Shown here in pieces: positions 1 to 7,996 of a DNA stretch of 64,000 bases. The first letter of the stretch is position 1; each line of letters starts with the position of its first letter. The translations under genes and the position numbers were made by a program. The stretch is from Roseomonas sp. KE0001 (GTDB lineage: Bacteria; Pseudomonadota; Alphaproteobacteria; Acetobacterales; Acetobacteraceae), in NCBI RefSeq assembly GCF_016107285.1, contig NZ_RCVQ01000004.1, forward strand, positions 310,001 through 374,000, in the 5' to 3' direction. Under the pieces are notes generated by a model. The model ran no database searches. It was not told the DNA's origin and was given only the letters and a program-made list of their open reading frames with translations.

Positions 1-775
1 CCTGCTGTTCATGGATGACGACAACCTGCCGAAGCCGCGGGAGGTCGAGCTGTTCTGCCGCGCCGCCCAGGCCGGCGGCGCCGACGTGCTGACCTGCTTC
101 GCCGATCACTTCCAGGGAGCGGCGCCACCGGAGGAGGACAGTGGCGCTGCGAAGCGCTTCCTGGCGCTCGGCGATGCGGGGCCCGTGGGGCTGATCTTCA
201 ACGCCTATGGCGATCTCAACTGCTTCGTCCGGCGCGACCGTTTCCTGGCGATCGGCGGCTTCGTGCAGGACCGGCGATTCAACCATGCGGAGGACTGGCG
301 GTTCTTCGCGCATGCCTGGGCGCAGGGCCTGCGCATCCAGGTCGTGCCGGAGGCGCTGTTCTGGTACCGCGCGCCGCCGCCGGGGCAGGAGGGATGGCGT
401 CGGCGCGACCGGCCCGGCGCGTTGATGCGGGCCGCCGAGGCCTATCTCGCCGTGGCGCCGGCGAGCCTACGTCCCTTCCTGCATCTCGCCCAGGGCTTGT
501 TCTGGAAGGCGCTGAGCGAAGCCGCCGAGACGCGGCGGCGGGGGGCGGAGCTGGAGCGGCTGCGCCAGGAGAACGCGACGCTGCGCGCAAAAGAGGAAAG
601 GCTAAGCCTGGAAAACGAAAATCTTCGAAAAAATTATACGGCGCTCTCCGGCATCCTGCCTGCCCTGCTGCGGGATGGCGCCGGCGACGCGGAGGCGCGC
701 GAGAGGATTTTGCGACACGTCCGCCTTATCGGCGACAAGTGCCGCGATTCCGATGCGGGCGGGACATCCTCGTGA
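1..775 (+). CDS. Glycosyltransferase family 2 domain with coiled-coil tail, 5' truncated by window edge
   Basis: The reading frame is open from base 2, so the gene starts before the window and only the last 257 or so residues are visible. The visible part begins at the acceptor/metal-binding motif LLFMDDDN of a GT-A (GT2) domain. It continues through YGDLNCF, RRDRFL and FNHAEDWRFF blocks and ends in a Glu/Arg/Leu-rich coiled coil (about residues 175-215 of the visible part). Every one of these blocks recurs in the same order in the complete glycosyltransferase at 3695-5932, so the two are close paralogues, and the missing half is probably a GT4 domain as in that gene. The ATG at base 11 lies inside the DDD motif and cannot be the true start. 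Inferred role: sugar transfer in surface polysaccharide assembly. Confidence 0.85.
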   Translation, partial: LLFMDDDNLPKPREVELFCRAAQAGGADVLTCFADHFQGAAPPEEDSGAAKRFLALGDAGPVGLIFNAYGDLNCFVRRDRFLAIGGFVQDRRFNHAEDWRFFAHAWAQGLRIQVVPEALFWYRAPPPGQEGWRRRDRPGALMRAAEAYLAVAPASLRPFLHLAQGLFWKALSEAAETRRRGAELERLRQENATLRAKEERLSLENENLRKNYTALSGILPALLRDGAGDAEARERILRHVRLIGDKCRDSDAGGTSS

Positions 776-842
776 TGCTGGCGCGTCATCGCGGATAACT
801 GTTCTTCCCGCTTCGATGGTGTTGTAGTAAAGAAGGAAGAAG

Positions 843-1007
843 ATGCGCGTGATGGTCGAATGGCCTCCGCGAGAAATGCCGCACCGGTTCCAGACCGCTG
901 CTGCCACAGCCCGCGATCCTCCAGGCAAGGAGGACGGTCATGGAGGCAATGTCATGACGTGGTTGTTGATGTCCACCGGGGCTTTTGTGGTTGCGTTTCA
1001 CCAATGA
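843..1007 (+). CDS. Possible small protein (54 aa) with hydrophobic C-terminus
   Basis: This short frame lies in the gap between the truncated glycosyltransferase and ugd. It starts with ATG 5 bases after an AGGA within the purine-rich AAGAAGGAAGAAG, the best ribosome-binding site in the gap, and stops with TGA at 1005-1007. The product is charged and proline-containing in its first half. It ends with a hydrophobic stretch (TWLLMSTGAFVVAF, residues 39-52) that could be one membrane segment. I recognise no family. The frame could be chance, since high-GC DNA gives many short ORFs; the strong Shine-Dalgarno site is the main argument for it. Confidence 0.3.
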   Translation: MRVMVEWPPREMPHRFQTAAATARDPPGKEDGHGGNVMTWLLMSTGAFVVAFHQ

Positions 1008-1058
1008 CGGGCGGCCTATGGCGCCGGTGGCACTTCTGAAAGGCGAGCTGAGGACACA

Positions 1059-2363
1059 ATGAAGATAGCGATGATTGGGGCCGGCTATGTCGGTCTCGTC
1101 TCTGGCGCCTGTTTCGCCGAATTCGGCGTCGATGTCTGCATTGTGGACACGGAGGCCCGCAAGATCGAGGCCCTGCGGCAGGGCCGGATCCCGATCTACG
1201 AGCCCGGGCTCGATCGCCTGGTGGAGGAGAATGCCCGCGACGGCCGGCTGAGCTTCACCACCGATCTCAAGGAAGCCATGCACGGCGCCGATGCCGTCTT
1301 CCTCGCCGTCGGTACCCCGACGCGGCGCGGCGACGGCCATGCCGATCTGACCTACGTCTTCTCCGCCGCCGAGCAGGTGGCGCTGGCGGCCGAGGGGCCG
1401 CTGGTGCTGGTGACGAAGTCCACCGTGCCGGTCGGGACCGGGCGCCGGGTGAAGGAGATCGTGCGCGCGGCGCGCCCCGATCTCGAGATCGAAGTGGCGT
1501 CGAACCCTGAGTTCCTGCGTGAAGGCAATGCCATCGGTGACTTCATGCGGCCCGATCGCGTCGTGGTCGGTGTCGATTCCGAGCGGGCGCTGGCGGTGCT
1601 GAAGCGACTCTACCGCCCGTTGTACCTGATCGAGACGCCGGTCGTCGCCACCTCGATCGAGACGGCCGAGTTGATCAAGTACGCGGCCAATGCCTTCCTC
1701 GCCGTGAAGATCACCTTCATCAACCAGATGGCCGATCTTTGCGAGAAGGCCGGCGCCAATGTGCATGACGTAGCGCGCGGCATGGGGCTCGATGGCCGGA
1801 TCGGCCGCAAGTTCCTGCATGCCGGCCCCGGCTACGGTGGTTCCTGCTTCCCGAAGGACACCCTGGCCCTGGCGCGGACCGCGCAGGAGCTTGGCGCGCC
1901 GGTCACGATCGTGGAGCAGACCATCGCCGCCAACGATGCGCGCAAGGAGCAGATGGCGCAGCGGGTCATCGCGGCCTGCGGCGGCTCGGTGAAGGGCAAG
2001 ACGATCGGCGTGCTGGGCGTCACCTTCAAGCCCGAGACCGACGACATGCGCGACGCGCCCTCGCTGGTGATTCTTCCGGCGCTGCTCGATGCCGGGGCGA
2101 CCGTGAAGGTCTATGACCCGCAGCCCGCGCATGCGCGGGAGATGCTGCCGGCCGCGCTCCAGTTCACCGAAACTGCGATGGACGCCGTGCAGGGGGCGGA
2201 TGCGCTGGTCGTCATCACCGAGTGGAACGAGTTCCGGGCTCTCTCCCCCGAGAAGCTCAGGAAGGCCATGGCGGGAGATGTCATCTGCGATCTTCGGAAT
2301 GTCTGGGAACCGGCCGCCATGCGCGAGGCTGGGTTCAACTATTCCTCGATCGGCCGGCCCTGA
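1059..2363 (+). CDS. ugd: UDP-glucose 6-dehydrogenase
   Basis: The enzyme oxidises UDP-glucose to UDP-glucuronate with two NAD+, supplying the acidic sugar precursor for capsule, exopolysaccharide or LPS. The 434-residue length is typical. The N-terminal Rossmann motif MIGAGYVGLVSG is followed by the NPEFLREG and VGTPT blocks. The central helical domain carries the conserved GPGYGGSCFPKD, whose Cys is the catalytic thiol. The C-terminal UDP-binding domain has GVTFKPETDDMRDAPS. The start ATG follows a GAGG about 6 bases upstream. A strong intrinsic terminator follows the stop codon, so ugd probably ends its own transcript. Its position beside glycosyltransferases and a pyruvyl transferase points to surface-polysaccharide synthesis. 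Confidence 0.96.
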   Translation: MKIAMIGAGYVGLVSGACFAEFGVDVCIVDTEARKIEALRQGRIPIYEPGLDRLVEENARDGRLSFTTDLKEAMHGADAVFLAVGTPTRRGDGHADLTYVFSAAEQVALAAEGPLVLVTKSTVPVGTGRRVKEIVRAARPDLEIEVASNPEFLREGNAIGDFMRPDRVVVGVDSERALAVLKRLYRPLYLIETPVVATSIETAELIKYAANAFLAVKITFINQMADLCEKAGANVHDVARGMGLDGRIGRKFLHAGPGYGGSCFPKDTLALARTAQELGAPVTIVEQTIAANDARKEQMAQRVIAACGGSVKGKTIGVLGVTFKPETDDMRDAPSLVILPALLDAGATVKVYDPQPAHAREMLPAALQFTETAMDAVQGADALVVITEWNEFRALSPEKLRKAMAGDVICDLRNVWEPAAMREAGFNYSSIGRP

Positions 2364-2388
2364 CGTTCCTGTATCGTCCAGGAGACGG

Positions 2389-2415
2389 AAAAGGGCGCCA
2401 TGCGGCGCCCTTTTT
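2389..2415 (+). terminator. Intrinsic terminator after ugd
   Basis: An 11-bp perfect stem (AAAAGGGCGCC at 2389-2399 with GGCGCCCTTTT at 2404-2414) closes a 4-base ATGC loop and runs into a T tract, about 25 bases after the ugd stop codon. Confidence 0.85.
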
Positions 2416-2473
2416 CATGCGTGCAGCCCAGGGATCATGCGAACCATAAGTTGCGCGTTGCACAAAAGATATC

Positions 2474-2503
2474 TTGCTGTGGTGGTATGGGCGCCGGTAT
2501 TAG
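2474..2503 (+). promoter_or_regulatory. Candidate sigma70 promoter for the 2554-3690 gene
   Basis: TTGCTG (2474-2479) and TATTAG (2498-2503) are separated by 18 bases, between the ugd terminator and the next gene. The stretch is A/T-richer than its surroundings. Matches to consensus are 3/6 and 4/6, so this is only a candidate. Since ugd is terminated upstream, the following genes need a promoter somewhere here. Confidence 0.3.
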
Positions 2504-2553
2504 TTACTCGAAGGTGAGACCGCCTAGGCCTTTCCGGCTCGCCGCTCCGGCGG

Positions 2554-3690
2554 ATGCTCTACGGCGGACCTGTCTGCCATCAGGGGAAGACCAGGCTGGA
2601 CATGATGCTCCACTCGACAGGCGAGACCGCCGACCTGGCCGCCGACGACTTCCTTCCCGCCGGGCGCTGGGATTTCGTCATCACCCCCGATGCGGCGCGC
2701 CGGCAGGCCCGTATCGACCTCCTGCACGGCGACGACATCCTGCTGCACATCAAGGTGCTGCCGGAGCGCGAGCGCATGGTGCTGAACGACCGCATCGGCG
2801 GCAAGTGGGGCAGCGAGATCCATATTCCGGCCCCTCCCTCGGTCACGGCCGCGGACATGCACGTGCGTCTGAGGCAGGAGCAGAACGAACTGAGAGTGGA
2901 ACTGATCGGTGGAGGAAGCGCGATTTCCCCTCGCCGGATCCAGGAGATGCTACAAGCGCGTCTCACCTTCACGTCCGGCGTTCGGTTAATTCATGATCCG
3001 GCCGGACTGGATCCCAGCGTGGTTGTCGGAAGGATTGTTCGCGCCGATCTCATGCATATCGTCGGAACGCTACGGTTTCCGGACCTGCGCTGGTGCGGCC
3101 CCGAGGGCCGGAATGAAGCCAGGCTTGTGGCCCTGATCGACGGGAGGATAGCAGGACGGGCCGCCCTTCCTGATGTCACCGCCGATCACCTCATGCCGTC
3201 ACTGGAGTTTCTGCTTCACATCGATGACGGCGCCTTCGCCTGTGACGGCATGCAGGCTGATCTCGCGCTGGAAGTGGGTGGACTGCGTTCTCTCTTGGCG
3301 TCGGCCACTCTCAAGACGCGCTTCGCCGGCGGCGTGGAGCGTTGCAACGAGAGCATGGTCAGCGGCTTCGTCTGCAACCCCGCTCTTCCGAGCCGCCCGG
3401 CACTGGTCGATGTCTTCATCAACGATGTCTTCCAGGCGACGGTTCCGGCACTGGAGCCGCGGCCGGATCTCGAAGTGCTCGGCCTCTCCCCGGACTACGG
3501 GGGCTTCCGCTTCCGCTACGCCAATCCGATCCATCTGCCGGTGAGCGCTGATGCGCTGGTCTCCGTCCGTGTCCACAACACGGATATCGAGCTGGCCCAT
3601 AGTCCCTGGAGGGTCAGCCAGGCGGTGTGCATGACACGCAACCTGGCCGGACCCTGTCCCGAAGTGGCCCACGAGCAAGGGGCGGTGTGA
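2554..3690 (+). CDS. Galectin-like N-terminal domain plus two-domain C-terminal module; surface-glycan locus protein
   Basis: I know no named family for this 378-residue protein. Residues about 25-145 resemble a galactoside-binding lectin (galectin). H65, N78, W85 and E88 appear in the sequence LLHIKV...MVLNDRIGGKWGSE, and the N-to-W (+7) and W-to-E (+3) spacings equal those of galectin carbohydrate-binding residues. The Asn and Arg of the galectin HxNxR motif are not conserved. Residues about 165-255 and 255-365 match the whole of the protein at 11000-11644, including RCNE, RxDLE, a TxIEL block and SPW. There is no signal peptide or membrane segment. The start is uncertain: ATG 2602 also has a GGGGAAG upstream. 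The gene ends 4 bases before the double glycosyltransferase, so the two are probably co-transcribed. Inferred role: a cytoplasmic or surface glycan-recognition factor. Confidence 0.8.
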   Translation: MLYGGPVCHQGKTRLDMMLHSTGETADLAADDFLPAGRWDFVITPDAARRQARIDLLHGDDILLHIKVLPERERMVLNDRIGGKWGSEIHIPAPPSVTAADMHVRLRQEQNELRVELIGGGSAISPRRIQEMLQARLTFTSGVRLIHDPAGLDPSVVVGRIVRADLMHIVGTLRFPDLRWCGPEGRNEARLVALIDGRIAGRAALPDVTADHLMPSLEFLLHIDDGAFACDGMQADLALEVGGLRSLLASATLKTRFAGGVERCNESMVSGFVCNPALPSRPALVDVFINDVFQATVPALEPRPDLEVLGLSPDYGGFRFRYANPIHLPVSADALVSVRVHNTDIELAHSPWRVSQAVCMTRNLAGPCPEVAHEQGAV

Positions 3691-3694
3691 GAGA

Positions 3695-5932
3695 ATGAAG
3701 ATCTGCGTTGCCTCGCCGGACATCGTCGGGCCGATCAAGAACGGTGGCGTCGGAACCGCCTGCACGGCGCTGGCCCAGGGGCTGGCGGCGGCCGGTCACG
3801 AGGTCACGCTCTTCTACACCTCGACCTACTTCGAGATGCACGATCTCGAATACTGGCAGCGGATGTACCGGCGCTCGAATGTCGAGCTGATCGGCTTCCG
3901 CCCGGCCTCGAACCCACCCCTGCACCGCTCGACCACCGTCTATGACGAGGACAATCTCGCGCGCAGCTACCGCGTCTATGAGCAGCTCCGCGACACCGAT
4001 TTCGACCTGATCCACTTCGTGGACTATATCGGCCTGGGCTACTACACGGCCCTGGCGAAGTCGCAGGGACTCTGTCTGCACAACACCCGCATCGCCGTCA
4101 CCACCCATTCGCCCACGCTGTGGTCGCGCCTGACCAACTCCGCCCCGGTGGATGACATCTCGTACATGGTGCGGGACCGCATGGAGCGGCGCCTGATCGA
4201 GCTGTCCGACATGGTCATCAGCCCCAGCCACTACATGCTGCGCTGGCTGCGGGAGAATGGCTTCAAGCTTCCCTCCCGGCAGATCATGCTGCCCAATCTC
4301 ATGCCCAGCCGCATGCAGGGGGCGCCGCCGGACGTGCCGAGCGCGCACAGGGGGCCTGTGAAGGAGCTGGTGTTCTTCGGCCGCATCGAGCCGCGCAAGG
4401 GCCTGCTGATTTTCTGCGACGCCATCGACCGTATCAACAGGCTGCTGCCGGAGGATGTGAAGATCACCTTCCTAGGCAAGCTTGGGAAGGAATATCCGCA
4501 GGACGTGCTTGATGCCCGCACGGCCCGGTGGAAGCGCGAGGTCCAGGTCGTCTCGGGGCTGGATACCTTCCAGGCCGTGGATTACCTGCATGGCGAGGGG
4601 CGCATCGCGGTTCTCGCCGCGCTGCATGACAATTCGCCCTATACGGTGATGGAGTGCATCTATCACAGCATCCCCTTCATCTCGACGGATGTCGGCGGTG
4701 TCGCCGAGCTGATCGCTCCGGAAAGCCGCGACGCGGTCCTCTATCCACCGACGCCGGCCGGCATGGCCGAGCATATCCTGCGGACCATGGCGGCGGAGGA
4801 CTTCGGTCCCGCCCGTTCCAATGTGGATTTCCCGGCCAATCTGGAGGCCATTCTCCGGCTGCATCGCGAGCTGGAGGCCGAAGTGGCCCTGGAGCGCGCC
4901 AGGCCGCGGCGCCAGGCACGGCGCCCTCTCGTCACGGTCAATATCCTGCACTTCGAGCGGCCGGGCGGTCTGGCCCAGGCGCTGGAGGCGCTGGAGCGGC
5001 AGAGCTACGACAATCTCGAGATCCTCGTCGTCGACAATGGCAGCCGGTCCGAGGAGGCCGTGGCCTATCTCGACGCGTTGGAGGCACAGGGACGCGACGA
5101 CCTGCGTGTCCTCCGCATGGGGGAGAACGTCTATGAGCCCGCGGCCCGCAACGCCGGCGCCTATGCCGCGCGCGGCGAGTACGTCCTGTTCATGGACGAC
5201 GACAACGTGCCCAAGCCGAACGAGGTCGAGGTGTTCTGCACGGCGGCCGAGAATGGCGGCGCCGATATCCTGACCTGCTTCAATGACCACTTCGTCACGG
5301 ACGCTCCGCCGGAGAAGGACGAGGACGCGGTCAAGCGCTACATCGTCATGGGCGATTTCGGGCCGCTCGGCCTGATCTACAACAGCTATGGCGATCTCAA
5401 CTGCTTCGCGCGGCGCGACCGTTTCCTGGAGATCGGCGGCTTCATTGTCGATGGCTGCTTCAACCACGCGGAGGACTGGCGCTTCTTCGCCAAGGCCTGG
5501 GCCAAGGGGCTGAAGGTCGACGTGGTGCCGGAAGCCCTGCTCTGGTACCGCACGACGCTGGCAAGCTGGGGCACCGGATGGCGCAAGCGCGACCGGGCCG
5601 GCGCGATGATGCGGGCGGCGAATGCCTATCTCGAGTCCGCCCCGGCTGAGGTGAAACCCTTCGTCCTGTTGTCGCAGGGACTGTTCTGGAAGGCCTCCTC
5701 CGCCGATTCCGCGCGGCGCAACCTGAGCCGGGAGGCCGGCGCGTTGCGCCGGCAGGTCGAGAAGCTCGAAGAGGAGAAGAAGGTGCTGGAGTTCGAGAAG
5801 CAGTTGCTCATGCAGGCCTATCGCTCCGTCTCCCACTTCGCGCTCAGCACGTTGGAGGGGCAGGCCGATCACCTGCCGGAAGTTCAGCGTGGCGTGGTCC
5901 ATCTTCGGAACATCATGCGGAAGTATCAGTAG
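3695..5932 (+). CDS. Bifunctional GT4-GT2 glycosyltransferase with C-terminal coiled coil
   Basis: This 745-residue fusion probably adds two sugars in succession during surface-glycan assembly. Residues 1 to about 380 form a GT-B (GT4) enzyme: the N-terminal GGVGTACTALAQGLAAAGHE glycine loop, FFGRIEPRKG, and a closing donor-site E-x7-E type block around MECIYHSIPF and GGVAE. Residues about 405-640 form a GT-A (GT2) domain with VVDNGS and the triple-Asp motif FMDDDN (D501-D503), then FNHAEDWRFF. Residues about 665-715 are a Lys/Glu/Leu coiled coil. The second half is a close paralogue of the truncated gene at 1-775. No membrane segment is present, so it is probably peripheral at the inner membrane. 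The ATG follows GAGAGA and lies 4 bases after the galectin-like gene. Confidence 0.92.
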   Translation: MKICVASPDIVGPIKNGGVGTACTALAQGLAAAGHEVTLFYTSTYFEMHDLEYWQRMYRRSNVELIGFRPASNPPLHRSTTVYDEDNLARSYRVYEQLRDTDFDLIHFVDYIGLGYYTALAKSQGLCLHNTRIAVTTHSPTLWSRLTNSAPVDDISYMVRDRMERRLIELSDMVISPSHYMLRWLRENGFKLPSRQIMLPNLMPSRMQGAPPDVPSAHRGPVKELVFFGRIEPRKGLLIFCDAIDRINRLLPEDVKITFLGKLGKEYPQDVLDARTARWKREVQVVSGLDTFQAVDYLHGEGRIAVLAALHDNSPYTVMECIYHSIPFISTDVGGVAELIAPESRDAVLYPPTPAGMAEHILRTMAAEDFGPARSNVDFPANLEAILRLHRELEAEVALERARPRRQARRPLVTVNILHFERPGGLAQALEALERQSYDNLEILVVDNGSRSEEAVAYLDALEAQGRDDLRVLRMGENVYEPAARNAGAYAARGEYVLFMDDDNVPKPNEVEVFCTAAENGGADILTCFNDHFVTDAPPEKDEDAVKRYIVMGDFGPLGLIYNSYGDLNCFARRDRFLEIGGFIVDGCFNHAEDWRFFAKAWAKGLKVDVVPEALLWYRTTLASWGTGWRKRDRAGAMMRAANAYLESAPAEVKPFVLLSQGLFWKASSADSARRNLSREAGALRRQVEKLEEEKKVLEFEKQLLMQAYRSVSHFALSTLEGQADHLPEVQRGVVHLRNIMRKYQ

Positions 5933-5972
5933 GATCGATGATCCAATCGGCTGATCAGATCAGGGAAGGCGC

Positions 5973-6854
5973 ATGACCAGCATTGAGACGATCGAGGCTC
6001 GTACGGAGTCGTCCCCCTTGCGAACGATTGAGTTCGACAAGGTGAGCGATTTCAAGTTGCGGCCGGGGACATTCATCTACCACATCAAGGGGGAGGGGCT
6101 GCCGATCTATCTCTTCGGCAAATTCACCCAGGTTGGTTCGCCCCTGATGGTCTTCGGGCAGGGAATGGTGGCCCGGGATCAGGTTCAGTTGCCGCGCTTC
6201 CAGCGCATGAACTGGGCTCCTGCCTTTCCGGAGAACATGCTGATCATCAATGATCCCACGCTCTTTCTGGCAGACGATGTCACATTGGGTTGGTTGCTGG
6301 GAACGCATGAGAACTACATCATGCCCAAGATCGCCGAGGTCGTGCGCCGGGCCAGGGATCAGCTCGATATCGCAGACAGCAACATTCTCTTCTACGGTAC
6401 CTCGGCAGGCGGCTTTGGCTCCTTGATGCTTTCCACCCAGTTCGAGAATTCCGCGGTCTTCGTCAACAATCCACAGACCAACGTGCTCAAGTTCAGAAGG
6501 GGCGGCGTGGCCAGGCTGCTCCAGGTCGCCTTTCACGGGCTGAATCGCGAGGAAGCCGCGAAGCGGTATGGAGCAAGGCTCTCGTATGTTGAGGCTCTGA
6601 GACAGGGCGCCAAGTTGCCGCGGCTGTACTATCTCCAGAATTTTCTGGATGAAGATCATTACGAAGATCAACTTCTCCCCTTGATGGCGGAAGCAAAGTT
6701 CTCCGCGAAGGGAAAATCCGGCACGCATCTGGAGAGACAGTTTATTGTCGATCTCTACATAGACGAGAAGACGCTACACAATCCGTTGGGTTTGACCAGG
6801 ATGCAGGCTTGCATGGATATTGTCAGAGAATGGATCCGCATCGAGCGCGATTAA
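5973..6854 (+). CDS. Alpha/beta-hydrolase-like protein of a surface-polysaccharide locus
   Basis: The 293-residue product has a nucleophile-elbow motif GTSAGGFG with S144. A late Asp (D226 or D228 in NFLDEDHY) and a final His (H269 in TLHNPLG) complete a plausible Ser-Asp-His triad, giving the order expected of an alpha/beta hydrolase. There is no signal peptide, so it should act in the cytoplasm. Proteins of this type, such as the XcbB/CpsF group, occur in capsule loci, but I cannot assign this one firmly. AGGGAAGG lies about 7 bases before the ATG. Codon use is visibly A/T-richer than in the housekeeping genes of the window, which suggests transfer. It might modify, release or chain-terminate a glycan; the substrate is unknown. 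Confidence 0.78.
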   Translation: MTSIETIEARTESSPLRTIEFDKVSDFKLRPGTFIYHIKGEGLPIYLFGKFTQVGSPLMVFGQGMVARDQVQLPRFQRMNWAPAFPENMLIINDPTLFLADDVTLGWLLGTHENYIMPKIAEVVRRARDQLDIADSNILFYGTSAGGFGSLMLSTQFENSAVFVNNPQTNVLKFRRGGVARLLQVAFHGLNREEAAKRYGARLSYVEALRQGAKLPRLYYLQNFLDEDHYEDQLLPLMAEAKFSAKGKSGTHLERQFIVDLYIDEKTLHNPLGLTRMQACMDIVREWIRIERD

Positions 6855-6884
6855 GTGCATCGATAGCATCAAGGAGACAGTACT

Positions 6885-7958
6885 ATGGGCGCTTTTCCTG
6901 CAGTGATCGGGACTACATCCAAATATCGATCCTTGGGGACCGATAACGTCGGAAATGTACTGCACGCCGTGGCGGGACGCAGGTTGCTGCAACGCTACAC
7001 GGAATTCCCGACATCTCGCGAATGGACCGATGACGAACTCGAGCGGGTGGAAAGCCATTCGCACATCGTGATCATTATGGCCAATGCCGTGCGATTGGGA
7101 GCGAAGGAAAGCGCCCTCGAGCCGCATCACGAGATCATGCGCCGAAACATCGAGCGAACCACGCGCCCCGTGGTCGTCTTCGGGCTGGGAGCGCAGGCGG
7201 CTGCAATGCAGGATGCACAGTACTCCGCGCCTCCCGGCACCCTGCGTTTGCTGAAGGTCGTCAGCGAGCGCTCGCGTCGTATCGCGGTGCGTGGCGAGTT
7301 CACCGCGGATGCCTTGCGGCGTCTCGGAATCAATAATCCGGAAGTCATCGGATGCCAGAGTTGCTTCCTGAGCCGGGAAGGAGAGTTTCCCTTCCCCATC
7401 ACGGATGCCGTCGATGCGACAGGGACCATCTCGTTCAACTACACATCATCTCGTGTCGAGAAGCGCCTGATCCAGTTCGCGGTTTCGCAGGGCTACGACA
7501 TGATTGGCCAGCTGGAGCGCTTCGAGGCGCATGCCCGCGAAGGCCTCGATTTCGAGCTGACGAGCGGCATGCAGAGCCTGCTGATGTTCCTGGGCATGAC
7601 GGCCGATCAGTATCGTGCCTATTGCCGGGAGCACTTTCACGTCTTCAACGAACTCGATCCCTGGCTTGCGCATATGAAGAGGTACAGCTTCAGCATGGGA
7701 AGTCGCTTCCACGGGAACATGATGGCTCTGCAGGCTGGCATCCCCGCTCTCTGGCTCGTCCACGATGAGCGGACGCGCGAGCTCTGCGACTTCCTGAAGC
7801 TTCCGCATGTCGAGTTGCATAAGGCCCTCGAGTGGAATCGGCTGGAGGATTTCATCGAGGTGGCGGACTACGGGCCATTCCTGAAGGCCTATCCGGAGAG
7901 GTATCGGCGTCTGAAGGCGTATGTCGAGGATGCCGGCCTTCCCCATACGTTGAATTGA
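6885..7958 (+). CDS. Polysaccharide pyruvyl transferase family protein
   Basis: The 357-residue product belongs to the CsaB/WcaK-like family, which uses phosphoenolpyruvate to add ketal-pyruvate groups to polysaccharide sugars. The N-terminal half has GTDNVGNVLHAVAGRR, resembling the family's early glycine-rich region. The C-terminal half carries the hallmark SMGSRFHGNMMALQAGIPAL block, with H276 as the probable catalytic or PEP-binding histidine. The protein is soluble, with no signal peptide. It begins 30 bases after the hydrolase-like gene, with AAGGAG upstream. Pyruvylation adds negative charge, as does the glucuronate expected from ugd, so the final polymer is probably acidic. That last point is inference. 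Confidence 0.88.
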   Translation: MGAFPAVIGTTSKYRSLGTDNVGNVLHAVAGRRLLQRYTEFPTSREWTDDELERVESHSHIVIIMANAVRLGAKESALEPHHEIMRRNIERTTRPVVVFGLGAQAAAMQDAQYSAPPGTLRLLKVVSERSRRIAVRGEFTADALRRLGINNPEVIGCQSCFLSREGEFPFPITDAVDATGTISFNYTSSRVEKRLIQFAVSQGYDMIGQLERFEAHAREGLDFELTSGMQSLLMFLGMTADQYRAYCREHFHVFNELDPWLAHMKRYSFSMGSRFHGNMMALQAGIPALWLVHDERTRELCDFLKLPHVELHKALEWNRLEDFIEVADYGPFLKAYPERYRRLKAYVEDAGLPHTLN

Positions 7959-7996
7959 GGGCAGCTTTGGCCGCCGCGGTGACGACGGTGCGAGCT

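Noticed and set aside
602-928. 108-codon - strand frame at the end of the first gene
   Set aside because: Half of it is antisense to the glycosyltransferase coiled coil; there is no ribosome-binding site or recognisable domain.
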